Source: Solirubrobacter sp963792915 (GTDB lineage: Bacteria > Actinomycetota > Thermoleophilia > Solirubrobacterales > Solirubrobacteraceae). From it: a DNA stretch of 64,000 nt. The translations under genes and the position numbers were made by a program. Below the pieces are notes generated by a model. The model worked only from the letters and a program-made list of their open reading frames with translations. It was not told the origin of the DNA and made no database searches. This document shows, in pieces, positions 1 through 6,690 of the stretch. The stretch covers positions 124,001 to 188,000 of the forward strand of contig CAWBYD010000001.1 in NCBI GenBank assembly GCA_963792915.1. The letters are read 5' to 3'. Each line of letters begins with the position of its first letter. Within the stretch, counting starts at the first letter, position 1.

Positions 1-515
1 GAGGCGTCGCGCGCGGGCGGCAGCAGACGGTCGACGAGGTCGCGCGGCTCGAGGCCGAGCTCGTTGGCGAGCGCGATCACCGCGGGCGGGGGAGCGTCGA
101 CGACGGAGGCCAGCCGCGTGCGCGCGTGCAGGTGATCGGCGCGCTGCCCGATCGGCAGCGAGCCGGTCGCGGCGAGCAGCATCAGCAGCTCGGCGTCGCG
201 GCCCTCGGGCGGCGCGGCGCGACCGATCGTGGCGCGCACGCGCGCCGTCCGCCTGGCGAGCTGCGCGCGCGGCGTCGCGGTCCCGTGGTCGAGCAGCCCG
301 CGCTGGCGCAGCGCGCGCACCGCGGTGTCGTAGTCGCGCGGGCCGTCGGGATAGGCGCGCCCCACGATCCGCACGACGTGGCGGGGCAGGCGCCGCGGAG
401 CGTCGAGCGACAGCAGCACGACCTCCTCGGCGAGGCTCAGCGGCGGCTCGACCGGCGGCGGGAGCGGCGCCGGGCCTTCGCTGAACCCCTGCAGCTGGCT
501 GGCCGAGATCCGCAT
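1..515 (-). CDS. Hypothetical protein, C-terminus beyond the window (possibly GPP34-like)
   Basis: The minus-strand frame opens at ATG 515 and runs off the left edge after about 171 codons. The product begins MRISASQLQGF and then has a Pro-rich stretch. Next comes LSLAEEVVLLSLD, which resembles the opening of GPP34 (Golgi phosphoprotein 3-like) proteins of actinobacteria. That resemblance is weak and the rest does not settle it. There is no signal peptide or membrane segment. The start lies 4 nt after the stop of the small gene at 520-684, so the two are probably co-transcribed. Codon use is typical of a real gene here; function is unknown. Confidence 0.6.
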   Translation of the reverse strand, partial: MRISASQLQGFSEGPAPLPPPVEPPLSLAEEVVLLSLDAPRRLPRHVVRIVGRAYPDGPRDYDTAVRALRQRGLLDHGTATPRAQLARRTARVRATIGRAAPPEGRDAELLMLLAATGSLPIGQRADHLHARTRLASVVDAPPPAVIALANELGLEPRDLVDRLLPPARDA

Positions 516-519
516 CGCG

Positions 520-684
520 TCAGTGCATCCGCTTGCCGGTCGGCAGGCCGCTGGCGGCGTCGCGCGGCGACACGATCTTCGCCAGCCGGACCCGGGGGCG
601 CTGGGGGGCGGTGCGGCTCGCCGCGACCAGACAGGCGGCCGCGAAGGCGGTGGTGACGAGCACCAGGTGGGCTGAGCGTCGCAA
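520..684 (-). CDS. Small single-span membrane or exported protein (54 aa)
   Basis: A TTG start at 684 is preceded by AGGAG with a 5-nt spacer, which is a convincing ribosome site. The 54-residue product has a basic start (RRSAH), one hydrophobic stretch of about 17 residues (HLVLVTTAFAAACLVAA) and a basic tail ending GKRMH. It is either a small membrane-anchored protein or an uncleaved signal-anchor peptide. Its stop is 4 nt before the next gene. I do not recognise the family. Confidence 0.5.
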   Translation of the reverse strand: MRRSAHLVLVTTAFAAACLVAASRTAPQRPRVRLAKIVSPRDAASGLPTGKRMH

Positions 685-762
685 CGCGACTCCTTTCCTC
701 GGAGGGGCCTGCGACTCTCGCCCGCCCGCGCGCCGCTGACAATCGGTGGCGCGCCCTGAGAT

Positions 763-1542
763 TTAGCGCGGGGAGACGCGCTCGGACGAGATCCGCTGGG
801 CGATGTAGACCGGGATCACCGACAGCGCGATCACGACCACCGCGACGACGTTGACGACCGGCAGCTGGTTGGGCCGCGAGAGGTTGTTGAGGATCCAGAG
901 CGGCAGCGTCTCGCGGTCGCCCGCGGTGAACGTGGTCACGATCACCTCGTCGAAGCTCAGCGCGAAGGCCAGCAGGGCGCCCGCGACGAGCGCCGAGCGC
1001 AGCTGCGGGAATGTGACGTACCGGAACGTCTGCCACGTGTGGGCGCCGAGGTCGGCGGAGGCCTCCTCGAGCGACGCGCCCATCCGCCGCAGGCGCGCGA
1101 CGACGTTGTTGTAGACCACGACCACGCAGAACGTGGCGTGCCCGACGATGATCGTGAACAGCGTCAGGTCCACGCCGAGCACCTGTGTGAACGAGGAGTT
1201 CAGCGCCATGCCGGTGACGATGCCGGGCAGCGCGATCGGCAGCACGACCAGGAACGAGATGCTCTCGCGGCCGAAGAAGCGGTAGCGCCCGACCGCGAAC
1301 GCGGCCAGCGTGCCGAGGATGACGGCGATCGCGGTGGCGCCGAGCCCGGCCTGGATCGAGGTCCACAGTGCGTGGCGCACCCCGGGGTTGTGGAACGCAC
1401 GATCGAACCACTTGGCGGTGAAGCCCGGTGGCGGCCACACCGCGGTGCGCCGCGTGTTGAACGCGTAGACCGCGATCACCGCCAGCGGCGCGTACAGGAA
1501 CGCGAGGGTCAGCCCGGTGGCCGCGCGCAGCGCCCACCTCAT
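763..1542 (-). CDS. potC: ABC transporter permease, PotC-like (polyamine-type)
   Basis: This 259-residue membrane protein has about six hydrophobic segments, starting with TGLTLAFLYAPLAVIAVYAF, the usual opening of PotC-type permeases. The conserved EAA loop is visible as the region around GASLEEASADLGAHTWQTF, where the permease contacts the ATPase. Family members carry putrescine, spermidine or related cations across the membrane; the exact substrate cannot be read here. The start ATG at 1542 overlaps the stop of the upstream permease (ATGA), so the two are translationally coupled. It is the last gene of the four-gene importer. Confidence 0.9.
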   Translation of the reverse strand: MRWALRAATGLTLAFLYAPLAVIAVYAFNTRRTAVWPPPGFTAKWFDRAFHNPGVRHALWTSIQAGLGATAIAVILGTLAAFAVGRYRFFGRESISFLVVLPIALPGIVTGMALNSSFTQVLGVDLTLFTIIVGHATFCVVVVYNNVVARLRRMGASLEEASADLGAHTWQTFRYVTFPQLRSALVAGALLAFALSFDEVIVTTFTAGDRETLPLWILNNLSRPNQLPVVNVVAVVVIALSVIPVYIAQRISSERVSPR

Positions 1543-2405
1543 AGCTGCTCGAACGCTCCCAGCCGCCGCGCGACGAGCAGGTAGAGGACCATCACCACCA
1601 CCGGCACAGTCGCGAACGCGGCGGCCAGCGGCAGGTTGTTGGCGACGCCGACGTTCGCGTAGACGACGTTGCCGATGAACTGCTTGGAGCTGACGAGCTG
1701 GGGCGTGATGTAGTCGCCGAGCGTCAGCGAGAACGTGAAGATCGAGCCCGCGACGACGGCCGGGAACGCGAGCGGCAGGACGACGCGCCGGAACGTCATC
1801 GAGGGCCGCCCGCCGAGGTCGCCGGACGCGTCGAGCAGCGACTCCGGGATCCGCTCGAGCCCGGCGTAGATCGGCAGGATCATGTACGGCAGCCAGAGGT
1901 AGCTGAACACCAGCCAGGTTGCGACGATCCCGTAGCCCGGCCCGTGCACGCCGAGCGGCTGCAGCGCCCAGTTGAGGATCCCGTCGGCGTTGAGGATCGT
2001 GCGCCACGCGTAGACCTTCACGAGATAGCTCGCCCACAGCGGCATCAGCACCGCGACCGCGAGCAGCGCGCGCGTGCGCGGCGTCGCCACCCGCGCCATG
2101 AAGAACGCGACCGGGAACGCCAGCACCGCGTCGGTGACCGTGACGGCGGCGGCGACCCCGACCGTGCGCAGCACGATCTCGCGGTAGACGTGCCCGCGCC
2201 ACAGCGTCTGGAAGTTGTCGAGGCTGTAGCTGTGGACGATCTGGCCGCTGAAGTCGTCGAGCGTCCAGAACGCCGCCACGAACAGGACGGCCAGCGACCC
2301 CAGGTAGGCGAGCACCAGCCAGCCCAGCGGGGCCGCGAGCAGCAGCGACGCCTGCAGCCCGCGGCGGCCGTGGAGGAGCTCGGCGGAGCGGCGGCCGGCG
2401 CCCAC
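1539..2405 (-). CDS. potB: ABC transporter permease, PotB-like
   Basis: The 288-residue product has an N-terminal membrane span (LLLAAPLGWLVLAYLG) and several later ones. Its EAA-type loop reads ESLLDASGDLGGRPSMTF, followed by the VLPLAFPAVVAGSIFTF pattern typical of PotB. It forms the membrane channel with the neighbouring PotC-like protein. The GTG start at 2405 immediately follows the TGA of the binding-protein gene, and its own end overlaps the next start by 4 nt. The strict coupling supports equal production of the two permeases. Confidence 0.9.
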   Translation of the reverse strand: MGAGRRSAELLHGRRGLQASLLLAAPLGWLVLAYLGSLAVLFVAAFWTLDDFSGQIVHSYSLDNFQTLWRGHVYREIVLRTVGVAAAVTVTDAVLAFPVAFFMARVATPRTRALLAVAVLMPLWASYLVKVYAWRTILNADGILNWALQPLGVHGPGYGIVATWLVFSYLWLPYMILPIYAGLERIPESLLDASGDLGGRPSMTFRRVVLPLAFPAVVAGSIFTFSLTLGDYITPQLVSSKQFIGNVVYANVGVANNLPLAAAFATVPVVVMVLYLLVARRLGAFEQL

Positions 2406-3590
2406 TCAGCCCTTGATGTCGGTCCAGGCCTGGACCCAGTCGGAGTAGTCCTTGCAGACCGTCCCGCGCCCGTCGCCGCAGTCCTTGCGCGGCGTGGTCC
2501 AGAACGACACGCGGTCGAAGTAGGCCTGGTCGTCGGCGTGGAAGATCTTGCAGTGGTTCTTGTCGGCGGTCTCCGCGCAGGCCTTGGCGTTCGACGGCGC
2601 CTCGCCGAACCACTCGGCCACCTGGGCGTTGGCCTTGGGCGAGATGATCCAGTTCATCCACATGTACATGCAATTCGGATGCTGGGCCTTGGAGGAGATC
2701 ATCCAGGTGTCCGACCAGCCGGTCGCGCCCTCCTTGGGCAGCGTCGTCTTGACCGGCACCTTGTCGCCGGTGAGCAGGTTGGCGATCACCTGCCAGGTGG
2801 TCCCGACCTCGGAGTCGCCGTTCGCGAACGCCGACTGCTCCTTCGTGTAGTCAGACCAGTACTGGCCGATGTTCGTGCGCTGGGCCTTCAGCAGCGCCAC
2901 CGACGCGTCGAACTGCTGCTGGTCGAGCTCGTAGGGGTTGACGATCTTCAGCGCCGGCTTGGTCGCCTTCAGGTACAGGGCGGCGTCGGCGATGTAGATC
3001 GGGCTGTCGTAGGCGGTGACCTTGCCCTTGTAGGGCGAGGCCTGGTCGAAGACCGCCGACCACGAGTCCAGCGGCGTCTTGATCTTGTCCGAGCGCCACA
3101 TGAGGATGTTCGCGCCGCGGCCGTGGGGGATCCCGTACATCTGGCCGTCGACGGAGTTGAACGGCTGGTTCTTGAGGCCCGGGAAGACGTCCGCGTAGTT
3201 GGGGACGAGGCTCGTGTTGACCGGCGCGACGTCGCCGCCGGCGATCAGCCGCAGCGTCGCGTCGCCGGACGCCGAGACGCCGTCGTAGCGGCCGGTGCGC
3301 ATGAGCGTGACCATCTCGTCGCTCGTGTTGCCGATCTTGGTATTGACCTGGCAGCCGGTCTGCTTCTCGAACGGCGTCACCCAGTCGACCTTCGGGTCGT
3401 TGGAGCCGTCCTCGGCGTAGCCCGCCCAGGCGATGATGTTGAGCTTGCCCTCGCCCGCGCCGAGCTTGGCCGGCGGCTTGAGCTTGCTCGGCGGCTTGAC
3501 CGTCCCGCCGCCGGACGTGCCGCCGCCGCTCCCGCCGCAGCCGACGACGATCGCGGCCGCCACGGTGGAGAGCATCAACCAGTACCTCAT
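2406..3590 (-). CDS. potD: Extracellular solute-binding lipoprotein, PotD-like
   Basis: The ATG at 3590 follows a GGAAGGGC ribosome site and gives a 394-residue protein. Its signal sequence ends in a lipobox (IVVGC), so the mature protein is lipid-anchored at the Cys and followed by a Gly/Ser linker. The mature part has the PotD/PotF-like opening LNIIAWAGYAEDGS and the later YWSDYTKEQSAFANGDSEVG region. It captures the ligand outside the membrane for the adjacent permeases. Four or more extra Cys residues near the C-terminus may form disulfides. A longer frame extends 16 codons upstream but would spoil the lipoprotein signal. Confidence 0.88.
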   Translation of the reverse strand: MRYWLMLSTVAAAIVVGCGGSGGGTSGGGTVKPPSKLKPPAKLGAGEGKLNIIAWAGYAEDGSNDPKVDWVTPFEKQTGCQVNTKIGNTSDEMVTLMRTGRYDGVSASGDATLRLIAGGDVAPVNTSLVPNYADVFPGLKNQPFNSVDGQMYGIPHGRGANILMWRSDKIKTPLDSWSAVFDQASPYKGKVTAYDSPIYIADAALYLKATKPALKIVNPYELDQQQFDASVALLKAQRTNIGQYWSDYTKEQSAFANGDSEVGTTWQVIANLLTGDKVPVKTTLPKEGATGWSDTWMISSKAQHPNCMYMWMNWIISPKANAQVAEWFGEAPSNAKACAETADKNHCKIFHADDQAYFDRVSFWTTPRKDCGDGRGTVCKDYSDWVQAWTDIKG

Positions 3591-4606
3591 TGCCCTTCCT
3601 CCTCTCCGGCGATCGCGGAGGTGTGCTCCGGCCGCCACGCCACACTGACCTCGCGTCCGCGCTGCTGGAGCGCCTCGGCGGACGAGGTCTCGAGGTTCTG
3701 CGCCACCGCCTGCAGCTCACCGCCCGCGTCGAGCGCGACCACGTAGCGCGTGAGCGGCCCCGCGTAGCTGACGTCGGTCACCCGGCCGTGCTCGACGTGG
3801 AGCCCGTCGGAGGCGGCCGTGCGCTCGAGGATGCGGACCTTCTCGGGGCGCACGGTGAAGCGCGCGCCGTTGCGCTCGAGCAGGTTGCTGGTTCCGACGA
3901 AGCCCGCCACGAACGCGGTCGCGGGGTGCTCGTAGACCTCGGCGGGCGCGCCGACCTGGACGATCCGGCCGTGGTCGAACACCGCCAGGCGGTCGCTCAT
4001 GGTCAGCGCCTCCTCCTGGTCGTGCGTGACGTACACGAACGTGATCCCGACCTCGGCCTGGATGCGCTTGAGCTCGCCCTGCATCTGCAGCCGCAGCTTG
4101 AGGTCCAGCGCCCCGAGCGGCTCGTCGAGCAGGAGGACCCGAGGATGGTTGACGATCGCGCGCGCCAGGGCGACGCGCTGGCGCTGGCCGCCCGACAGCT
4201 GCGCCGGCTTGCGCGCGCCGACGTCGGGCAGGCGCACCATCGCGAGCGCCTCGGCGGCCCGCGCGCGCCGCTCGGCCCGCGGCACGCGCTTGATCCGCAG
4301 CCCGTACTCGACGTTCTCGCCCACGGTCATGTGCGGGAACAGCGCGTAGTCCTGGAACACCGTGTTGACGTCGCGCGCGTAGGCGGGCGCGCGGCTGACG
4401 TCGGCGCCGGCGAGCTCGACGCGGCCCTCGTCGGGGAGCTCGAAGCCCGCGATCAGCCGCAGCGTCGTGGTCTTGCCCGAGCCGCTCGGGCCGAGCAGCG
4501 TGAAGAACTCGCCGGCGGCGATGTCGAGGCTGACGCCGTCGACCGCGCGCACGGCTCCGTAGCGCTTGGCCAGGTCGATGAGCCGGATGTCGTAGGCGCC
4601 GTCCAC
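3587..4606 (-). CDS. potA: ABC transporter ATP-binding protein, PotA-like
   Basis: This 339-residue ATPase powers the importer encoded downstream. Walker A is GPSGSGKTT (39-47), the Q-loop FQDY (84-87), the signature LSGGQRQ (137-143), Walker B LLLDEP (158-163) and the H-loop THD (194-196). After about residue 240 a TOBE-type regulatory domain follows (NLLERNGARFTVRPEKV). The start is GTG 4606. The stop overlaps the binding-protein start (ATGA at 3587-3590). It is the first gene of the operon and faces away from the SDR gene, with about 80 nt between them for both promoters. Confidence 0.93.
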   Translation of the reverse strand: MDGAYDIRLIDLAKRYGAVRAVDGVSLDIAAGEFFTLLGPSGSGKTTTLRLIAGFELPDEGRVELAGADVSRAPAYARDVNTVFQDYALFPHMTVGENVEYGLRIKRVPRAERRARAAEALAMVRLPDVGARKPAQLSGGQRQRVALARAIVNHPRVLLLDEPLGALDLKLRLQMQGELKRIQAEVGITFVYVTHDQEEALTMSDRLAVFDHGRIVQVGAPAEVYEHPATAFVAGFVGTSNLLERNGARFTVRPEKVRILERTAASDGLHVEHGRVTDVSYAGPLTRYVVALDAGGELQAVAQNLETSSAEALQQRGREVSVAWRPEHTSAIAGEEEGQ

Positions 4607-4686
4607 CCTTGCGGGAACCTCTCATGCCGGCATTCGACGGTTTGGCACATCTTCCTACCTTTGGCTCGACGCGAGAGACTGCGCGC

Positions 4687-5445
4687 ATGCTGCTCGACCG
4701 CTTCCGTCTCGACGGCAAGGTCGCCGTCGTCACCGGCGCCTCCTCCGGGCTGGGCGCCGCCTTCGCGCTCGGTCTCGCCGAGGCCGGCGCCGACGTCGCC
4801 ATCTGCGCGCGCCGCACCGACCGCCTCGCGCAGACCCGCGACGGCGTGCTGGAGCTCGGCCGGCGCTGCATCGCGGTGACCGCCGACGTGTCCTTGCCGG
4901 CCGACTGCACGCGGGTCGTCCAGGAGACGCTGCAGGAGCTCGGGCGCGTCGACGTGCTGGTCAACAACGCGGGCGTCGGCACCGCCGTCCCCGCCTCGAT
5001 CGAGACGCCGGAGGAGTTCCGGCGCGTGATCGACGTCAACCTCAACGGCTCCTACTGGATGGCGCAGGCGTGCGGGCGCGTGATGCAGCGCGGCTCGAGC
5101 ATCGTCAACATCGGCTCGGTGCTCGGCTCGACCACCGCGCGGCTGCCGCAGGCCGCCTACGCCTCGAGCAAGGCGGCGATCATCGGCCTCACGCGCGATC
5201 TCGCGCAGCAGTGGACGGGCCGCAAGGGCATCCGCGTCAACGCGCTGGCGCCGGGCTTCTTCCCGAGCGAGATGACCACGCAGTATCCGGACGGCTACCT
5301 CGACCAGATGCTGCACCGCGTCCCGGCCGGGCGGGCGGGCGACCCGGCCGAGCTCGTCGCCGCACTCGTCTTCCTGGCCAGCGACGCCGCGTCCTACGTG
5401 ACCGGGATCGTGCTGCCGGTCGACGGCGGGCTGCTGACCGGGTAG
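4687..5445 (+). CDS. SDR family NAD(P)-dependent oxidoreductase
   Basis: The 252-residue product is a classical short-chain dehydrogenase. It has the cofactor motif TGASSGLG (16-23), NNAG (93-96), a catalytic Ser at 144 (NIGS) and YASSK (Tyr158, Lys162). The C-terminal end, DGGLLTG, is also typical. ATG 4687 is chosen because the Rossmann strand then starts at the usual distance; an in-frame frame continues upstream to 4609. The substrate cannot be told from sequence. It lies divergent from the polyamine-type importer and just ahead of two small genes on the same strand. Confidence 0.88.
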   Translation: MLLDRFRLDGKVAVVTGASSGLGAAFALGLAEAGADVAICARRTDRLAQTRDGVLELGRRCIAVTADVSLPADCTRVVQETLQELGRVDVLVNNAGVGTAVPASIETPEEFRRVIDVNLNGSYWMAQACGRVMQRGSSIVNIGSVLGSTTARLPQAAYASSKAAIIGLTRDLAQQWTGRKGIRVNALAPGFFPSEMTTQYPDGYLDQMLHRVPAGRAGDPAELVAALVFLASDAASYVTGIVLPVDGGLLTG

Positions 5446-5451
5446 CCGGCG

Positions 5452-6099
5452 TTGGACCCCGTCGAGACCGTCCGCGCGCTCGCGGCCGCGCCGCCGGTGC
5501 ACGTGCGCGACCTCGCCGCCGCGCTGGGCTGCGACGTCGGCGACTGGCTCGGAGCCGGCATGGGCGCCGTGTCCGCACCCGGCGTGACCGCCGCCTACGG
5601 CTGGGACATCCATCACGAGCGTCCGGTCGGCTCAGCGCAGGCGCTGGCCGGGCGCGAGCTGACGTCCTACGCGCTGCACTTCGGGGCCGGGCGCGCGCGG
5701 CTGGGCGAGGTCGGGGGTGCGCTCGCCGTCTCCGCGCTCGCCGACGATGGCTTCGTGCTCAGCTGGCCGGCCCCCGAGCCGCTCGGCGATCCCGCCGAGC
5801 TCGCCGCGCGCGTGCGTGCCGCGGCCGCGCCCGGCGAGCTCTCGCTGGAGCAGCCGGTCGCCGCGCTCGCGCTCGCCGAGGCGCTGGGGGCGCTGGGCGC
5901 GTTCGCGCACACCGTCGACGTCCACATGAGCAGCTGGGTGGTCGAGCTGCGCTGCGCGGGCTGGACGGTCCGGGCGCGGCTGAGCGGCAGCCCGTCCGGC
6001 GAGCCCGTGCCGGGCGTGTCGCTGCCCGCGGCGCTCGCCCGCGGGCTGGGGCGCGAGGATGTGGTCCGGTCCATGCAACTGAGGAGGAGTGATGGCTGA
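5452..6099 (+). CDS. Hypothetical protein (215 aa)
   Basis: A TTG start 6 nt after the SDR stop gives a soluble 215-residue protein rich in Ala, Leu and Gly. I recognise no domain. The middle has VHMSSWVVELRCAGWTVRARL, which looks like two beta strands. The last 8 nt overlap the DUF2283-like gene, so the three genes 4687-6343 appear to be one transcription unit. The start codon is uncertain because no strong ribosome site precedes it. Confidence 0.6.
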   Translation: MDPVETVRALAAAPPVHVRDLAAALGCDVGDWLGAGMGAVSAPGVTAAYGWDIHHERPVGSAQALAGRELTSYALHFGAGRARLGEVGGALAVSALADDGFVLSWPAPEPLGDPAELAARVRAAAAPGELSLEQPVAALALAEALGALGAFAHTVDVHMSSWVVELRCAGWTVRARLSGSPSGEPVPGVSLPAALARGLGREDVVRSMQLRRSDG

Positions 6100-6343
6100 G
6101 ATCCGCGCGACGGTGGACGAGTCCGGGCGGGCATACCTGGAGCTCGGATCGACGGGCGAGATCCGGGACTCCGTCGAGCTGGGCGACCACGAGGAGTCCT
6201 CGCACGTGCCGGCGCTGCACTCGCTCGTGCTGCACTTCGACTTCTACGGCCGGCTCGCGGCGATCGAGGTGACCGACTCCGCGACCTCGGTGCTGCCGCC
6301 GGCCCTGCTCGACAGTGTCAACGATTCGCAAGGTTTGACTTGA
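6092..6343 (+). CDS. DUF2283-like small protein
   Basis: ATG 6092 is preceded by GAGGAG, a strong ribosome site. The 83-residue product has an N-terminal ATVDESGRAYLEL strand pattern. Later comes LVLHFDFYGRLAAIEV followed by LPPALL, which matches the layout of DUF2283 proteins (a beta-rich fold with an FDxxGRLxGIEV-type core). The role of that family is not established. It overlaps the preceding gene by 8 nt. Its last codons contain the TTGAC of the inverted repeat at 6340-6353. Confidence 0.65.
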   Translation: MAEIRATVDESGRAYLELGSTGEIRDSVELGDHEESSHVPALHSLVLHFDFYGRLAAIEVTDSATSVLPPALLDSVNDSQGLT

Positions 6344-6353
6344 CAATCGTCAA
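6340..6353. promoter_or_regulatory. Short inverted repeat TTGAC-AATC-GTCAA
   Basis: TTGACAATCGTCAA has 5-bp arms around a 4-nt loop and overlaps the stop of the DUF2283-like gene. It sits about 20 nt upstream of the promoter at 6372-6400. It could be an operator or simply an incidental hairpin. Confidence 0.3.
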
Positions 6354-6371
6354 AAGCTCGCAAGCTTTGGG

Positions 6372-6400
6372 TTGACCTGCGGGCGAAGCTTGTTTATCGT
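6372..6400 (+). promoter_or_regulatory. Sigma-70-type promoter TTGACC-17-TATCGT
   Basis: A -35 box TTGACC (6372-6377) and a -10 box TATCGT (6395-6400) are separated by exactly 17 nt, in a locally AT-richer stretch. The small ORF at 6413 starts 12 nt after the -10 box, so its message would have almost no leader. Confidence 0.5.
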
Positions 6401-6412
6401 CGCCCAATCGCC

Positions 6413-6571
6413 ATGCCGCACCACTATTCAGTCCCAGAGGTCCGCGAGATCGTTCAGCGCCCGTCGCAGGCGCTGACGGCGAGCGGGGCGCCGACGCCGG
6501 TCACGCAACGCGAGCTGGTCGCCGCGTCGCTGCTCCTGCGCCCGCCCGGCACGTCGTCGAAGAAGGTCTGA
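6413..6571 (+). CDS. Small ORF, 52 aa, unknown
   Basis: ATG 6413 opens a frame for MPHHYSVPEVREIVQRPSQA and 32 more residues, ending SSKKV. The composition is mixed and soluble, with a basic tail. No family is recognised. There is no clear Shine-Dalgarno site, but the good promoter just upstream would place the start near the 5' end of the message, as in leaderless actinobacterial genes. It may be a real small protein. Confidence 0.4.
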   Translation: MPHHYSVPEVREIVQRPSQALTASGAPTPVTQRELVAASLLLRPPGTSSKKV

Positions 6572-6690
6572 AAGCGCGGCGGGGCGCCAGGTCAGCGCCT
6601 CCCATCCTCCTCTCATGAACGGGCCGTAGCGTCGCGCGTCGCCGCCTGCGGCACGGGCGCCGCAGGGGTGGTTCGACTGGGAGGTCGAGG

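Noticed and set aside
763..2673. A single 636-residue frame joining binding-protein and permease regions
   Set aside because: Only the last 259 residues are permease-like; the rest is another frame of the neighbouring permease and lipoprotein genes.
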